DNA of 64,000 nt. It comes from Bryobacter sp. (lineage in GTDB: Bacteria > Acidobacteriota > Terriglobia > Bryobacterales > Bryobacteraceae). A model generated the notes under the pieces. That model made no database searches and was not told the origin of the DNA. It worked only from the letters and a program-made list of their open reading frames with translations. How positions within the stretch are numbered: position 1 is the first letter of the stretch; every line of letters begins with the position of its first letter. The position numbers and the translations under genes are program-made. Location: positions 1 to 64,000 of the forward strand of contig JALHNI010000005.1 of NCBI GenBank assembly GCA_022843605.1. Reading direction: 5' to 3'. This document shows, piece after piece, positions 41,601 through 50,481 of this stretch.

Positions 41601-44459
41601 GCCCGTGGGCGTGGCCGAGAAAGCCAGATAGCCGTTGCGCACGAAGAACGCATAGCCGCTTGTCTGCTGGTTCACGCCGCCGGACTTGTCGACAATCGCT
41701 CGATCTCCGGCGACGTTCGGCTGGTAGCGGATCCAGGCGTCAATGGTGAAGCTATTCGTTGTGAAGTTGAGTTCCGGCGTCGAGCCTGCGGTCAGGAGGG
41801 ATGCGCTCCCATTCAGAGGCACATTCAAGAACTGCACGGCTTGGTTCACTTGGCCCGTTACGCGCGAAGGAGCGCCGGAGCGTGGCAGGAGGTAGTCATC
41901 GTTGCCCCGCCGGTCGCGCGACAGGCTGGTGCCCGTCTCCTCGAAGCTCCACCAGCCCACCAGACCTGGATTGTTCGAGATTTCCGAGCACACCGGAGGC
42001 AACTTACACTTGCCGGCCGCGCCGGCCCCGAAGATCGCGGCGACCTCCGTGCTGGCCAGCGCCCGCGGGAAGATCTCCAACTCGTCAATCGCGCCCGTGA
42101 AGCCCGTACTGTCGAGCGCATTCCGCCCGATCAGCAGCCGCTGGTTCGTGTCGAGCGACAGCGGACGTAGGCCCGCATCGAAGGTGCCGATGGCCACTCC
42201 GTTCAGGTAGAATATGCCGCCATTGGTCGCCCGCCGCACGGTTACTGCGACATGGGCCCAAGTGTTCGCCGTCACCAGGGGAGCGGTGGTCGCGGTAGCA
42301 AAGTTGGTGAAGGTGACCGCCGCCGGAGTAATGGTGCTGTTGTTTGGCGGCGGAGGGGCGACGAAGACGCCGTCGGCCATCTGAAAGCCCAAGCGTCCGT
42401 TGATGACATAGAACAGGTAGCCGCGAATGTCGTTGCCTCCCGAAAGTGCCTCTCGCTTGTCAACGATCGTGTGAATCCCGCTCACGTTCGTCAGCCGGAT
42501 CCAGGCGTCCAGCGTGAGTTCGCCCGTGCCGACGTTGTAAGCCATGGGGGTGCTCACTTGCACATGCGCCGTATTGCTCATGGTGAGTGCTCCGGCCACG
42601 CGCCCTCCAGACGGCGCAGGCGAGCCGATCCAAGTGGCGGGAACCTTGGCCCCGGCGATGCTGTTCGCAGTCGTGCCCGAGGTTTCGTCGAAGTGATACC
42701 AGCCCGTCATGCTAGGGGGCGGTGGAATCGAGCCAGCAGCGGCGCAGGCGCTCAGTTCGCTGCAGGCCAGGTTCAGCACCTTGCCGGCGGCGTCGACAGT
42801 GGTGGATGCCGGAGCGGGTGCGCTCCAACCGGTGAGCGGCGTGGCCGCGGCCGTCGCGGTCGCACCTTCTGCAACCCACACGCCGCTGCCACTCGCCACC
42901 GGAATTCCATTGATCGCCAGCGAGCACGAGCCGGTCACGTTTGCCGTCACCAGCCACTGCCTGGCGAAGCAGGCCCAGTAAGTGTCGCCGGCGGCTGCGA
43001 CGGCCGCCGTCCTAGTGCCCAAGGACGAGGCAAAAGTGGTACCGGCATCGCAGGTGTTCGGTTCGCGAGTCCATTTGTTGAGAAAGACGTAGCGCGGTGC
43101 CGTTGCCGCGGGGACGCCGCCTTGCGGCGTGGTGGTGGAGATGTCGTGCTCGCTCCCCACGGGTACCAGACGGCTGACCGAGTTCGCGGTCTCGGTGGGC
43201 AGGCTGTTGAGCTGGACCACCGGTTCTGCGCCTGGGATGTTGGCCTTTACCGTCAGGTTCACGAGGAGCGTTGGCGCGATTGCGAGTAGGCCCTGGGCGG
43301 GATTCTTACCATCCCCCGCCGGTCCCAGGCCAGTTAGCGTGATGGAGCCCGCTGGGTGCGCGGTCAGTAGGCCGTTGGAGGTATTGAGGTCGTATGCGGT
43401 GAAAAGATAGTCCGCGTTGTTCGCGCTATGGAAGTACAACCGCTGTTCACTGATCGCCAAGTCGTATCCATATTGCAGGCCGCCGAACCCCCCGGACGGG
43501 ATCGCGTCCGTCACCGTTGTTGCCCAAAGCCCGTTGGGCGCCGTCTCCAGCAACAACATCGTACCCCAGGGCGTTCCTCCTCCAGCGGGAGTTACGTACG
43601 CCCACTTGCCCGTGGGGTGAAACGCAATCGAGCCATGCGGGTTGAGTGTAGCGATCTCCGGTCCGAAGCCGATTCCGCTTTGCAGATCGAGCACGAGGAT
43701 CGGGTGCGGCGCGCTCTTGGCGCCCCCAAGATAAGCGAACTTTCCTTGCGTCGGTTCGATGCGCAGTGCGCCGTACTCGTAGTTCAAGCTCGATGCAGAC
43801 GGAGGCAGGGGCACTTCAATGAATTGGTTCTGCTGGTTCAGGTCGACGTCGAAAAGCTTGTTTCCCAAGCAAGCGGCGATCAGCCGCGTTCCGGAAGGGT
43901 GGATGTCCGCGGTGTAGCATTGCTGCTCCGTACCGTTGGCATCCTTCAAGTTGGCGACCATCTGCGCATTGCCCACCGCCGGCAGCGCGCTGATGTCCAC
44001 GCTCCAGATCTCATTGAAGGCATTCGCCGCGCCTCCCGGACCCACGCCGAAGTACAGTCTCTGACGGTCCGGCGAGGGCACCACCATGGTGGTTGTGTTA
44101 GGAAAAGTGTAGCTAGCACCAACCGGCGTTAAAACTTTGTTCCCGCTGTCGAAGGTGAGTACTTCGAGTTTCGAGGTGGCCGCAGCCTGCATCAGTACGT
44201 AGGTGACACCGCCCTGGACGGCCACGAAGAGCGGACCGCGGCCTCTCGTCCCAAAGTTCACGCCCTCGACCGCAGGCGGCGACGCAAAGGCCGTCGACTG
44301 CGTAACGGCATGCGTCCCCTGTGAGTAGACATACAGCGGTGACTCATTGCCCGCCTTCTCCCGGTAGCGGCCGATGAAGACATGGTCGGTCTGCGCGTTG
44401 GCGATGGGGGCCGTCAAGGCACTGAGCAGCGCAAACCCCAGCAGCGTCCGGGCGGACAT
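38652..44459 (-). CDS. very large secreted LamG-domain repeat protein
   Basis: Signal peptide MSARTLLGFALLSALTAPIANA; three or more LamG-like repeats (WWSFEETG..., AIDELEIFNIAL...), InlB-like repeats (VNTNPANLGATVGIGGG); start placed at 44459. Confidence 0.88.
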   Translation of the reverse strand: MSARTLLGFALLSALTAPIANAQTDHVFIGRYREKAGNESPLYVYSQGTHAVTQSTAFASPPAVEGVNFGTRGRGPLFVAVQGGVTYVLMQAAATSKLEVLTFDSGNKVLTPVGASYTFPNTTTMVVPSPDRQRLYFGVGPGGAANAFNEIWSVDISALPAVGNAQMVANLKDANGTEQQCYTADIHPSGTRLIAACLGNKLFDVDLNQQNQFIEVPLPPSASSLNYEYGALRIEPTQGKFAYLGGAKSAPHPILVLDLQSGIGFGPEIATLNPHGSIAFHPTGKWAYVTPAGGGTPWGTMLLLETAPNGLWATTVTDAIPSGGFGGLQYGYDLAISEQRLYFHSANNADYLFTAYDLNTSNGLLTAHPAGSITLTGLGPAGDGKNPAQGLLAIAPTLLVNLTVKANIPGAEPVVQLNSLPTETANSVSRLVPVGSEHDISTTTPQGGVPAATAPRYVFLNKWTREPNTCDAGTTFASSLGTRTAAVAAAGDTYWACFARQWLVTANVTGSCSLAINGIPVASGSGVWVAEGATATAAATPLTGWSAPAPASTTVDAAGKVLNLACSELSACAAAGSIPPPPSMTGWYHFDETSGTTANSIAGAKVPATWIGSPAPSGGRVAGALTMSNTAHVQVSTPMAYNVGTGELTLDAWIRLTNVSGIHTIVDKREALSGGNDIRGYLFYVINGRLGFQMADGVFVAPPPPNNSTITPAAVTFTNFATATTAPLVTANTWAHVAVTVRRATNGGIFYLNGVAIGTFDAGLRPLSLDTNQRLLIGRNALDSTGFTGAIDELEIFPRALASTEVAAIFGAGAAGKCKLPPVCSEISNNPGLVGWWSFEETGTSLSRDRRGNDDYLLPRSGAPSRVTGQVNQAVQFLNVPLNGSASLLTAGSTPELNFTTNSFTIDAWIRYQPNVAGDRAIVDKSGGVNQQTSGYAFFVRNGYLAFSATPTGGTPADLAFWQTATTRVDTNAWVHVAVVLDRTTNLPTFYVNGQPEPISSSAGALGNSSIASTAPLNVGGFNRASSNTQGAIDELEIFNIALTQTQIDGIYRALNTGKCPRNDQGCIPAPQNMVSWYPFTTVPGQSYLNDHATTNSVLNQVGTLLYPAGPVGNAVRIVMSSTYLEAAANYAEHNFGIEPFSVDFYLRSGFSNVTKSIVEKMEYKPAEFQGWSVRIVNNKLRLVFASNGNVLTYTSSLDATTFPSAWKHITVVADRASDPRIYFDGVLDPGVTRIGSTAVLTGDITNTIPMRVGVPTRTLTGAPFAVEMDVDELELFHRSLLVGEVEALALTKAGKCPRVPEPYVPPAGFPVKVDTNLNPVQGITVGITTLPPTNTATDVYQNANVPPGTQTVSAQPDKEIDNANPNIQWTFVNWSFNGTPNPAWTNAAAQPVPVSAPGGTYTANYEAWGKLTVVVNGSCVPNLTTGFYPMNPGPIVTVPGPGTPVITYLGPTLGGGTAPSPESVQNGTRVNTLFPGGTLTVNCGTTVVVGVNTNPPAMGALVGVVGQGLPATNFYMNQNVPNGPHKVSTSPTTILNNAQDTEYRFNHWRINGVPDPNSAGKPVYDVVIPTTSPNLYTAAYDVWYKFTVNMTGPCNVNQSTAFFKDNTSFGFAVFVANSGSITSLTRTSNGITTNLPTGNATAHNILMNGPVVINAVCAGPAVGVTVNTNPANLGATVGIGGGTGPNSYTATLPPGSSQTLTAPATIVSPGGIGYRFNNWTPQGASVTLPGSGPVTYTANYTVACYMIAATVSPANTGTVSLSPQGLPDFPAGCYPQGTAVTATLTPVAGRTGNGWLPFNGGSGQGGPGPLTFTVVQPALLTATTTAAAAQGPVLEWRVQSRTNGNISMGVKNIANANLLNVRINSIASITNGFVYSGFALPATVPGAANLAPNNESGFNLVFNRPGAAASAAFSFTMTVEANGVAPYQVTINVP

Positions 44460-44790
44460 AGATCGAGCGGAAGGTAGGTACAAGGTAGTTCTCCAGAAAT
44501 CAAGGGCGAGATCGGCGTGGGAAATCCCGTCAATCATCAATGCGGCAATGACTCCCAGGCGGGGTCATACTTCAAGCCGGGGGGAACTCCCGGCTTGATC
44601 AGTGGCGGTTGGGATCTAAGTGCGATCCAGACGCATCAGGGTCCAAAGTCCGGCCCGCAAGGCGCGCGCGCGGGGCGTCAGTCCGGCATTTCGTGCCCAA
44701 TTCTCAGGTGAATTCCTCATCTCGATTGGTTTTACATGATTGTCGAGATTTTCGCTGTCCCACAATCTAACTACAGGGCAGAGAAGAACA

Positions 44791-45171
44791 CTAAGTGCTG
44801 GTGGAGTGTTTTTTGAAGACGACGGCCACCATGGCTGACCGGCTAGTGACGTTCAGCTTCATGAAGATTCGCCGCAGGTAAGCCGCCACCGTATGCGGGC
44901 TAATTCCCAACGCGTCAGCCACTAACTTATTCGGCAATCCCTGCGCGATCAGCTCAACGATTTGTGCTTCGCGGCGGCTAAGGACAGCCAGCACTGGGGT
45001 CGACTTCTGCCGCACTGGTCGTCGTACCAGGGTGTAACTGACTCCGTCCAGAACGACGGAAAGTAGCACCCCGTCGGAGTTCTCCGGAGCAATTGCGAAA
45101 TGACTGAGCAGCGCTCTCAGCTCCGGCTCCCAAGCAATGTCTGAGGACGTCTTAATGGCGTGTTTCTCCAC
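44791..45171 (-). CDS. LuxR-type HTH regulator
   Basis: LSRREAQIVELIAQGLPNKLVADALGISPHTVAAYLRRIFMKLNVTSR. Confidence 0.88.
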   Translation of the reverse strand: MEKHAIKTSSDIAWEPELRALLSHFAIAPENSDGVLLSVVLDGVSYTLVRRPVRQKSTPVLAVLSRREAQIVELIAQGLPNKLVADALGISPHTVAAYLRRIFMKLNVTSRSAMVAVVFKKHSTST

Positions 45172-45227
45172 TTAGGGGAATGCGTGAAGCCATCGAGTGC
45201 GGGGTCATTCCGGTTCGCTGAGCGCGT

Positions 45228-47492
45228 ATGATGGGCAGAGCCGTGCTAAAGACCTCACTCCTCCTTCTGCTCACCCTGCCCCTCGCCGCGCAAAGCTTTC
45301 GCGCACAGGAAATCGATAAGGAATACGGCGTCATCTATGCAGTCCAGGTGGCCGACCTGAATGGCGACAAGCTACCTGATGTGATTGCGGTCCACAATAC
45401 CCAGGTCGCCTGGTACCAGAACCCGACCTGGCAAAAGCATGTCATCGCCGACAAAGTCACCCCCAAAGACAATGTCGCCATCGCCATCCACGATATCGAC
45501 GGCGATGGCCGTCTCGACATCGCGCTGGCCGGCGATTGGGAACCCAGCAACACCGAAAGCGGCGGTACATTGCATTGGCTGCGCAACACCGGCGCCGCTG
45601 GTTTGTGGCCTGCCACCCGCATCGGCGCCGACCCGACTCTACACCGGCTGCGTTTCGTGGATGTCGATGCCGACGGCCGCCCCGAACTCATCGCGCTTCC
45701 CCTCCACGGTCGCCAGACGAAGGCTCCCAAATGGGACCAGGCGCCCTTGCGGGTGCTGGCCTATCGCATTCCGGCCGATCCCGCCAAAGACCCCTGGCCT
45801 GTAGAAGTGGCCGATGACACGCTGCACGAGACGCACAACTTCATTGGCGCGGATGGCAAGCTGATCATCGGCAGCAAAGACGGCTTCTTCGCCCTCACGC
45901 GCGGCGCGCAGGGCCAGTGGAAGCGCGAGCGTTTCGGTGACGGTCAACCCGGCGAAGTGAAGCTTGGCCGGGTGAACGCGGGCCGTGTACTTGCCGCCGT
46001 GGAGCCCTATCACGGCAACACCCTCGCGATCTACGAAGAGCCAGCGCCCGCCGTCGATCCACAAGGCGCCGTACCCGCCTTCCCGGCCGTCTTCCCTTCA
46101 GGCCAACCCTGGCGCCGCACGGTCCTGGAAAGCCAGATCTTCGAGGGCCACGCTCTCGGCTGGGGCGACTTCGACGGCGACGGTAGCGACGAACTTGTCG
46201 CCGGCTGGAGGGGCCGCCCCACCAACGGTGTGGCCCTGTTTAAGCGCCTGCCCGATGGCCAATGGAAGCAGACCGAAACGCTCGATTCCGGCGGCATGGC
46301 CTGTGAGGACCTGGTCGTCGCCGACCTCAACAACGACGGCCTTCCGGAAGTGATTGCCGGCGGTCGCGCCACGCGCAACGTCAAAATCTACTGGAACGAG
46401 ATGAAGACTAAATGGAAACGCCACGTGATCACGCAGGGCTTCAAGAACTGGACCGCGATCGCTGGCGAGTTCACCGGCGACGGCAAAGTCGACGTTATCA
46501 CCAATGAAATGGCGACCAAGGAGTACCGCACCATGCTCTATTCCGCGCCGGATTGGAAACCCACACTCCTAATGACCGGTGTGCAGGTGATTCACTCCGG
46601 AGTGATGGACGTCGACGGCGATGGCGACCTTGATTTCATTGGCTGCCGCTACTCACCCGGCCTGATCTTCTGGCTTGAGCGCCCGAAGAGTCCGCTCACC
46701 GAGAAGTGGATTTATCACGTCATTGACGACGCGGCCCTCGGCGGCGTCGATGGCATTCATGGGCTCATCCTCGGCGATGTTGACCGGGACGGCAAGCTCG
46801 ATGTCATCGGGAATAGCGCACAACCGAAGGGTGCCTTCGCCGAATCCCTGGCCTGGTTCAAGGCACCAAAGAATGTGCGCACCGCCGCCCGTTGGGAGCG
46901 CCATGTCTTCGCCAATAAAGATGCGCCCGGCCTCAGCCACTATCACGGCTTCGGTGACATAAACGGCGACGGCCGGCCGGACATCGCCAGCGCCGCCAAG
47001 CTGAAGCCCGCCGGCAACTGGTTCGCCTGGTGGGAGCAGCCCAAGAGCGGCCCCAAAGGGCCGTGGACGAAGCATGTCGTGGCCACGGAACAGGAAGGCG
47101 CCACGAACATTCACGTGGCGGACGTCAATGGCGATGGCAAGGCCGATTTGCTCGCCTCGCGCGGACACGGCTACGGTCTTGCCTGGTTCGAAGGGCCCAA
47201 CTGGAAGATGCACTCCATGAGCACGACCCTGGCAGGGCCGCATTCGCTGGCGATTGGTGATATCGACGGCGATGGCGACATCGACGCGGTGACCTGTGCG
47301 AAGGATAGCCGCATTGCCGCGTGGTTTGAGAACGACGGATCCGGGCGCTTTACGCAGCACAACATCCATGAGGAACAAGGCGCCTACGACATTCGTCTCT
47401 TTGATATGGACGGCGACGGCGACCTGGATGTCCTGGTCGCCGGCCAGGAGAGCGCCAACGTGGTTTGGTACGAGAACCGCTTGAAGCGTTAG
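45228..47492 (+). CDS. FG-GAP/VCBS repeat secreted protein
   Basis: Repeated DxDGDGxxD motifs (DIDGDGRLDIALAGD, DVDGDGDLDFIG, DINGDGRPDIASA). Confidence 0.92.
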   Translation: MMGRAVLKTSLLLLLTLPLAAQSFRAQEIDKEYGVIYAVQVADLNGDKLPDVIAVHNTQVAWYQNPTWQKHVIADKVTPKDNVAIAIHDIDGDGRLDIALAGDWEPSNTESGGTLHWLRNTGAAGLWPATRIGADPTLHRLRFVDVDADGRPELIALPLHGRQTKAPKWDQAPLRVLAYRIPADPAKDPWPVEVADDTLHETHNFIGADGKLIIGSKDGFFALTRGAQGQWKRERFGDGQPGEVKLGRVNAGRVLAAVEPYHGNTLAIYEEPAPAVDPQGAVPAFPAVFPSGQPWRRTVLESQIFEGHALGWGDFDGDGSDELVAGWRGRPTNGVALFKRLPDGQWKQTETLDSGGMACEDLVVADLNNDGLPEVIAGGRATRNVKIYWNEMKTKWKRHVITQGFKNWTAIAGEFTGDGKVDVITNEMATKEYRTMLYSAPDWKPTLLMTGVQVIHSGVMDVDGDGDLDFIGCRYSPGLIFWLERPKSPLTEKWIYHVIDDAALGGVDGIHGLILGDVDRDGKLDVIGNSAQPKGAFAESLAWFKAPKNVRTAARWERHVFANKDAPGLSHYHGFGDINGDGRPDIASAAKLKPAGNWFAWWEQPKSGPKGPWTKHVVATEQEGATNIHVADVNGDGKADLLASRGHGYGLAWFEGPNWKMHSMSTTLAGPHSLAIGDIDGDGDIDAVTCAKDSRIAAWFENDGSGRFTQHNIHEEQGAYDIRLFDMDGDGDLDVLVAGQESANVVWYENRLKR

Positions 47493-49369
47493 CTGGGCAG
47501 TTCGAGGTCGATCTTCTTGGTGGCCGGATCGAGGCCAGTAATTTTGAAGGTACGTACCTGGCCCGGCTTCGGGCCGTCGTCTACTTGCGGTCCACCGACG
47601 CCCTGCTTCCAGCGTTGGGCCAGCATCGCGCTCAATGAGGAGACATCAGTGGACTTACTGCCGCCGCTGCCCGCCGATTCGCCTTGGGGGGCGGCCTTCT
47701 TGGCTGCCAAGCGGCATTGGGCGAATACACCGTCACCCAGGTCGATCTTGGCGCGGCCCTCGTGAACTTCGGCTACGCGGCCGGTTACCGTATCGCCCAC
47801 CTTGTGCTCGCCAATGAAGTCGTCGGTACGAGTCGGCAGCAACTGCTTCAGGCCGAGGCGTAGGCGACGGCGTTCTTTATCGATTTCAAGAACCTGCGCC
47901 GTAACTGCCTGGCCAGTCTTCAGGGCGTCGGAAGGATGTTCCAGGCGCTTCTCGTGCGTGATATCGCCAACGTGGATCATGCCTTCCACGCCTTCCGCAA
48001 CGTCGACGAAGGCGCCGAACTTCTGGAGCGAGATGATCTTGCCCTCGATCGTCGAACCGACCGGAAACTTCTCTTCCATCGCGGCCCAAGGGTCGCCCAG
48101 GACCTGCTTCAGGCCGAGCGCGATCCGCTTTTCGCCAGGGTTCACAGCGAGGATCTGCACTTCCACCGTCTCACCCACGGTGAGTGCGTCTGAGGGCTTG
48201 CGAATCTTCTTGGTCCACGACATCTCAGAGACGTGCACCATGCCGTCGATGCCGGGCTCGAGCTCGACGAACGCGCCGAAGTCGGTCAGGCGGACGACCG
48301 AGCCTTTGATGCGCGTACCCACCTGATACTTGTCGCCCACTTGGCTCCAAGGTTCAGGCGTCAGTTGCTTCAGGCCGAGCGAGATTTTCTTGCTCTCGCG
48401 GCTGATCTTGAGGATCTTTACTTCGATTACGTCGCCGACGCTCACTACGTCACCGGGCTTGGCTACGCGATTCCAGCTCATGTCGCCGACGTGCAGCAAG
48501 CCATCAACCCCGCCGAGGTCGACGAACGCGCCGTACTCGGTAAGGCTGCGGACAGGGCCGCGGACGACGACGCCTTCGGCGAGCGAGGCAAAGATCTCCT
48601 GCTTGGCGGCATTGGCGCGTTCTTCAAGGACGCCCCGGCGATCGACGACGATATCGTCTTTCTCTTTGTCGATCTTGGTGATGCGGCACTCGATGTCCTG
48701 GCCGATAAGCGCCAGCATGTCCGCTTCGTTGCGCGTGCCGCTGCGGGAGGCGGGCAGGAAGCCACGCATGCCGACATCGACGCGCAATCCGCCCTTTACC
48801 GCTTCCAGCACGCGGGCCCGGACAATGCGATTTTCCGAGAACGCGTCTTCCAGCGCGCTCCAATCCTTGGCCGGGGCTTCGGCCATTAACGTATCGAGAA
48901 GATAAATGCCATGCTCGTCGCGCGACGAGATGGTCAGCGTCAGTTGTGAACCCTTCTGGACCGTGAGCTCTCCGGCGGGGTTCCGGAATTTCTCTGTAGC
49001 AACCACGCCATCGTTCTTACGGCCTAGGTCGACGAAAACCCACTCGTCGGTGATCGACACGACCGTGCCCGTAATCAAGCTGCCTTTACCGGGTGCCTGA
49101 TGGGACTGCTCGAATTCGGAGAGGATGTCTCCGAACGAATCGTCGACCGGCGCGTCGGCCGGGTTCGTTTCGAGGGCCGGGTCGGGCGAGGCCGGTACGG
49201 GCGCTGCCTGTGGCGCGGTCACCGGTGCCGGGGGCGGCGGTGCGGCGATGACAGGCGGTTCGGCGAGCACCGCAGAAGCGTCGACGGGAGTGGCGGCCGG
49301 GGAAGCGGCGGGCGAGGTGGGTTCCGAGGCGGGCCAAGGCACCGGGTTAGTGAAGTCCGAGGGGTTCAT
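47489..49369 (-). CDS. rpsA: S1 RNA-binding domain protein (ribosomal protein S1-like)
   Basis: About six S1 motifs (GAFVDLGGVDGLLHVGDMSW, GAFVELEPGIDGMVHVSEMSW, GAFVDVAEGVEGMIHVGDITHEKR); Pro/Ala-rich N-terminal extension. Confidence 0.88.
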   Translation of the reverse strand: MNPSDFTNPVPWPASEPTSPAASPAATPVDASAVLAEPPVIAAPPPPAPVTAPQAAPVPASPDPALETNPADAPVDDSFGDILSEFEQSHQAPGKGSLITGTVVSITDEWVFVDLGRKNDGVVATEKFRNPAGELTVQKGSQLTLTISSRDEHGIYLLDTLMAEAPAKDWSALEDAFSENRIVRARVLEAVKGGLRVDVGMRGFLPASRSGTRNEADMLALIGQDIECRITKIDKEKDDIVVDRRGVLEERANAAKQEIFASLAEGVVVRGPVRSLTEYGAFVDLGGVDGLLHVGDMSWNRVAKPGDVVSVGDVIEVKILKISRESKKISLGLKQLTPEPWSQVGDKYQVGTRIKGSVVRLTDFGAFVELEPGIDGMVHVSEMSWTKKIRKPSDALTVGETVEVQILAVNPGEKRIALGLKQVLGDPWAAMEEKFPVGSTIEGKIISLQKFGAFVDVAEGVEGMIHVGDITHEKRLEHPSDALKTGQAVTAQVLEIDKERRRLRLGLKQLLPTRTDDFIGEHKVGDTVTGRVAEVHEGRAKIDLGDGVFAQCRLAAKKAAPQGESAGSGGSKSTDVSSLSAMLAQRWKQGVGGPQVDDGPKPGQVRTFKITGLDPATKKIDLELPS

Positions 49370-49481
49370 GCGAAAAATTCAATTCAACTCCCCATCATTC
49401 TGACACAGCTTACGTTGGCTAGGGAGGGAGATGGGTCTAAAGTCCTAGGCCGGGCTAGCCGATCACCTTTCTGACTAGACC

Positions 49482-50474
49482 ATGCTCGATTCCGTGACGC
49501 TTCTTCGTTGGCTCAATCGCGCTGCCATTTGGTGGCCCATCGCAGCTCAGCGTGAGCGTCTGCGGCTGACCACGCTAAATCTATACATCGATTCGCAACT
49601 CAGCGAGAACCGCACCGGCGAGGCCTTCCGGGCGATCACGCTTTACCTCGACTATTCGCGTGAGCTGGACCATGCGGGACGTCTGACGGATGCGCAACGC
49701 CTCGAGGTGACTCTGCGCCGCGCGGAACTGGCATCGATTCTTTGTGAGAACGGACGGCCGGACCAAGGCGCGCCGTTACTCGACGAGGCGCTGCAGTCGT
49801 TCCGTAGTTATTCGGGCGGAGCTGACGAGTTCTTCGGCGCGTGTCTGCTGAACCTCGGTGGCGCACTGTTGCGCGCGGGCCGGGCCGAGGATGCGGTTCC
49901 GTGGCTGGCGGAAGCCAAGAACCTACGTTGCCGGCTGCACGGACCGGAGAGTCAGGAAGCTGGACAGTGTCATACCAACCTTGGAATCGCCTATCAGGAA
50001 CTAGGCGATTGGCCCGAGGCGCTGGAAGAGCTCGAGCAGAGTGTGCGCATTCATGGGCACCATAACCAAAAGAGCGACGACTACGCGATCGCATTGCACA
50101 ATCTCGGGGCATTGCTGATCCGGCTGGAGCGTCCCGGTGAGGCACAAGGCGCCATTGCGCGGGCCGCATTGCTCTTTGAGGAGCGAGCCCACCCGCTGCT
50201 TTCGAACGCGCTCGATACGCTGGCCGATTCTTACTCCGCTCAGGGGCGTGCGCGCGATGCGTTTCTCGCTCGCGAGAGGGCGCTTAGCCAATTACGCGAC
50301 GATACTCTGCATTCCGTTTCCACCGCGGACTGGCTTCAGAAACAAGCCTTGTTGCTTGACCAGATGGACCAGGCCGGCGAAGCCGCCCATTATCGGGAGT
50401 GGGCGACTGATGTTCGCCGCAAAGTGGCTTTTCGCACGGTAGTGAATGAGCGCTTGCTGGTGCCCACGCCCTAG
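49482..50474 (+). CDS. tetratricopeptide repeat protein
   Basis: Helical repeats such as CHTNLGIAYQELGDWPEALEELEQSVRIHGHHNQKSDDYAIALHNLGALLIRLERPGEA. Confidence 0.82.
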   Translation: MLDSVTLLRWLNRAAIWWPIAAQRERLRLTTLNLYIDSQLSENRTGEAFRAITLYLDYSRELDHAGRLTDAQRLEVTLRRAELASILCENGRPDQGAPLLDEALQSFRSYSGGADEFFGACLLNLGGALLRAGRAEDAVPWLAEAKNLRCRLHGPESQEAGQCHTNLGIAYQELGDWPEALEELEQSVRIHGHHNQKSDDYAIALHNLGALLIRLERPGEAQGAIARAALLFEERAHPLLSNALDTLADSYSAQGRARDAFLARERALSQLRDDTLHSVSTADWLQKQALLLDQMDQAGEAAHYREWATDVRRKVAFRTVVNERLLVPTP

Positions 50475-50481
50475 CAAGGCA

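Noticed and set aside
41058-43289. Long + strand ORFs (370 aa and 345 aa) opposite the LamG protein
   Set aside because: Antisense shadows with Arg-rich composition; the minus-strand reading has clear repeat domains and a signal peptide
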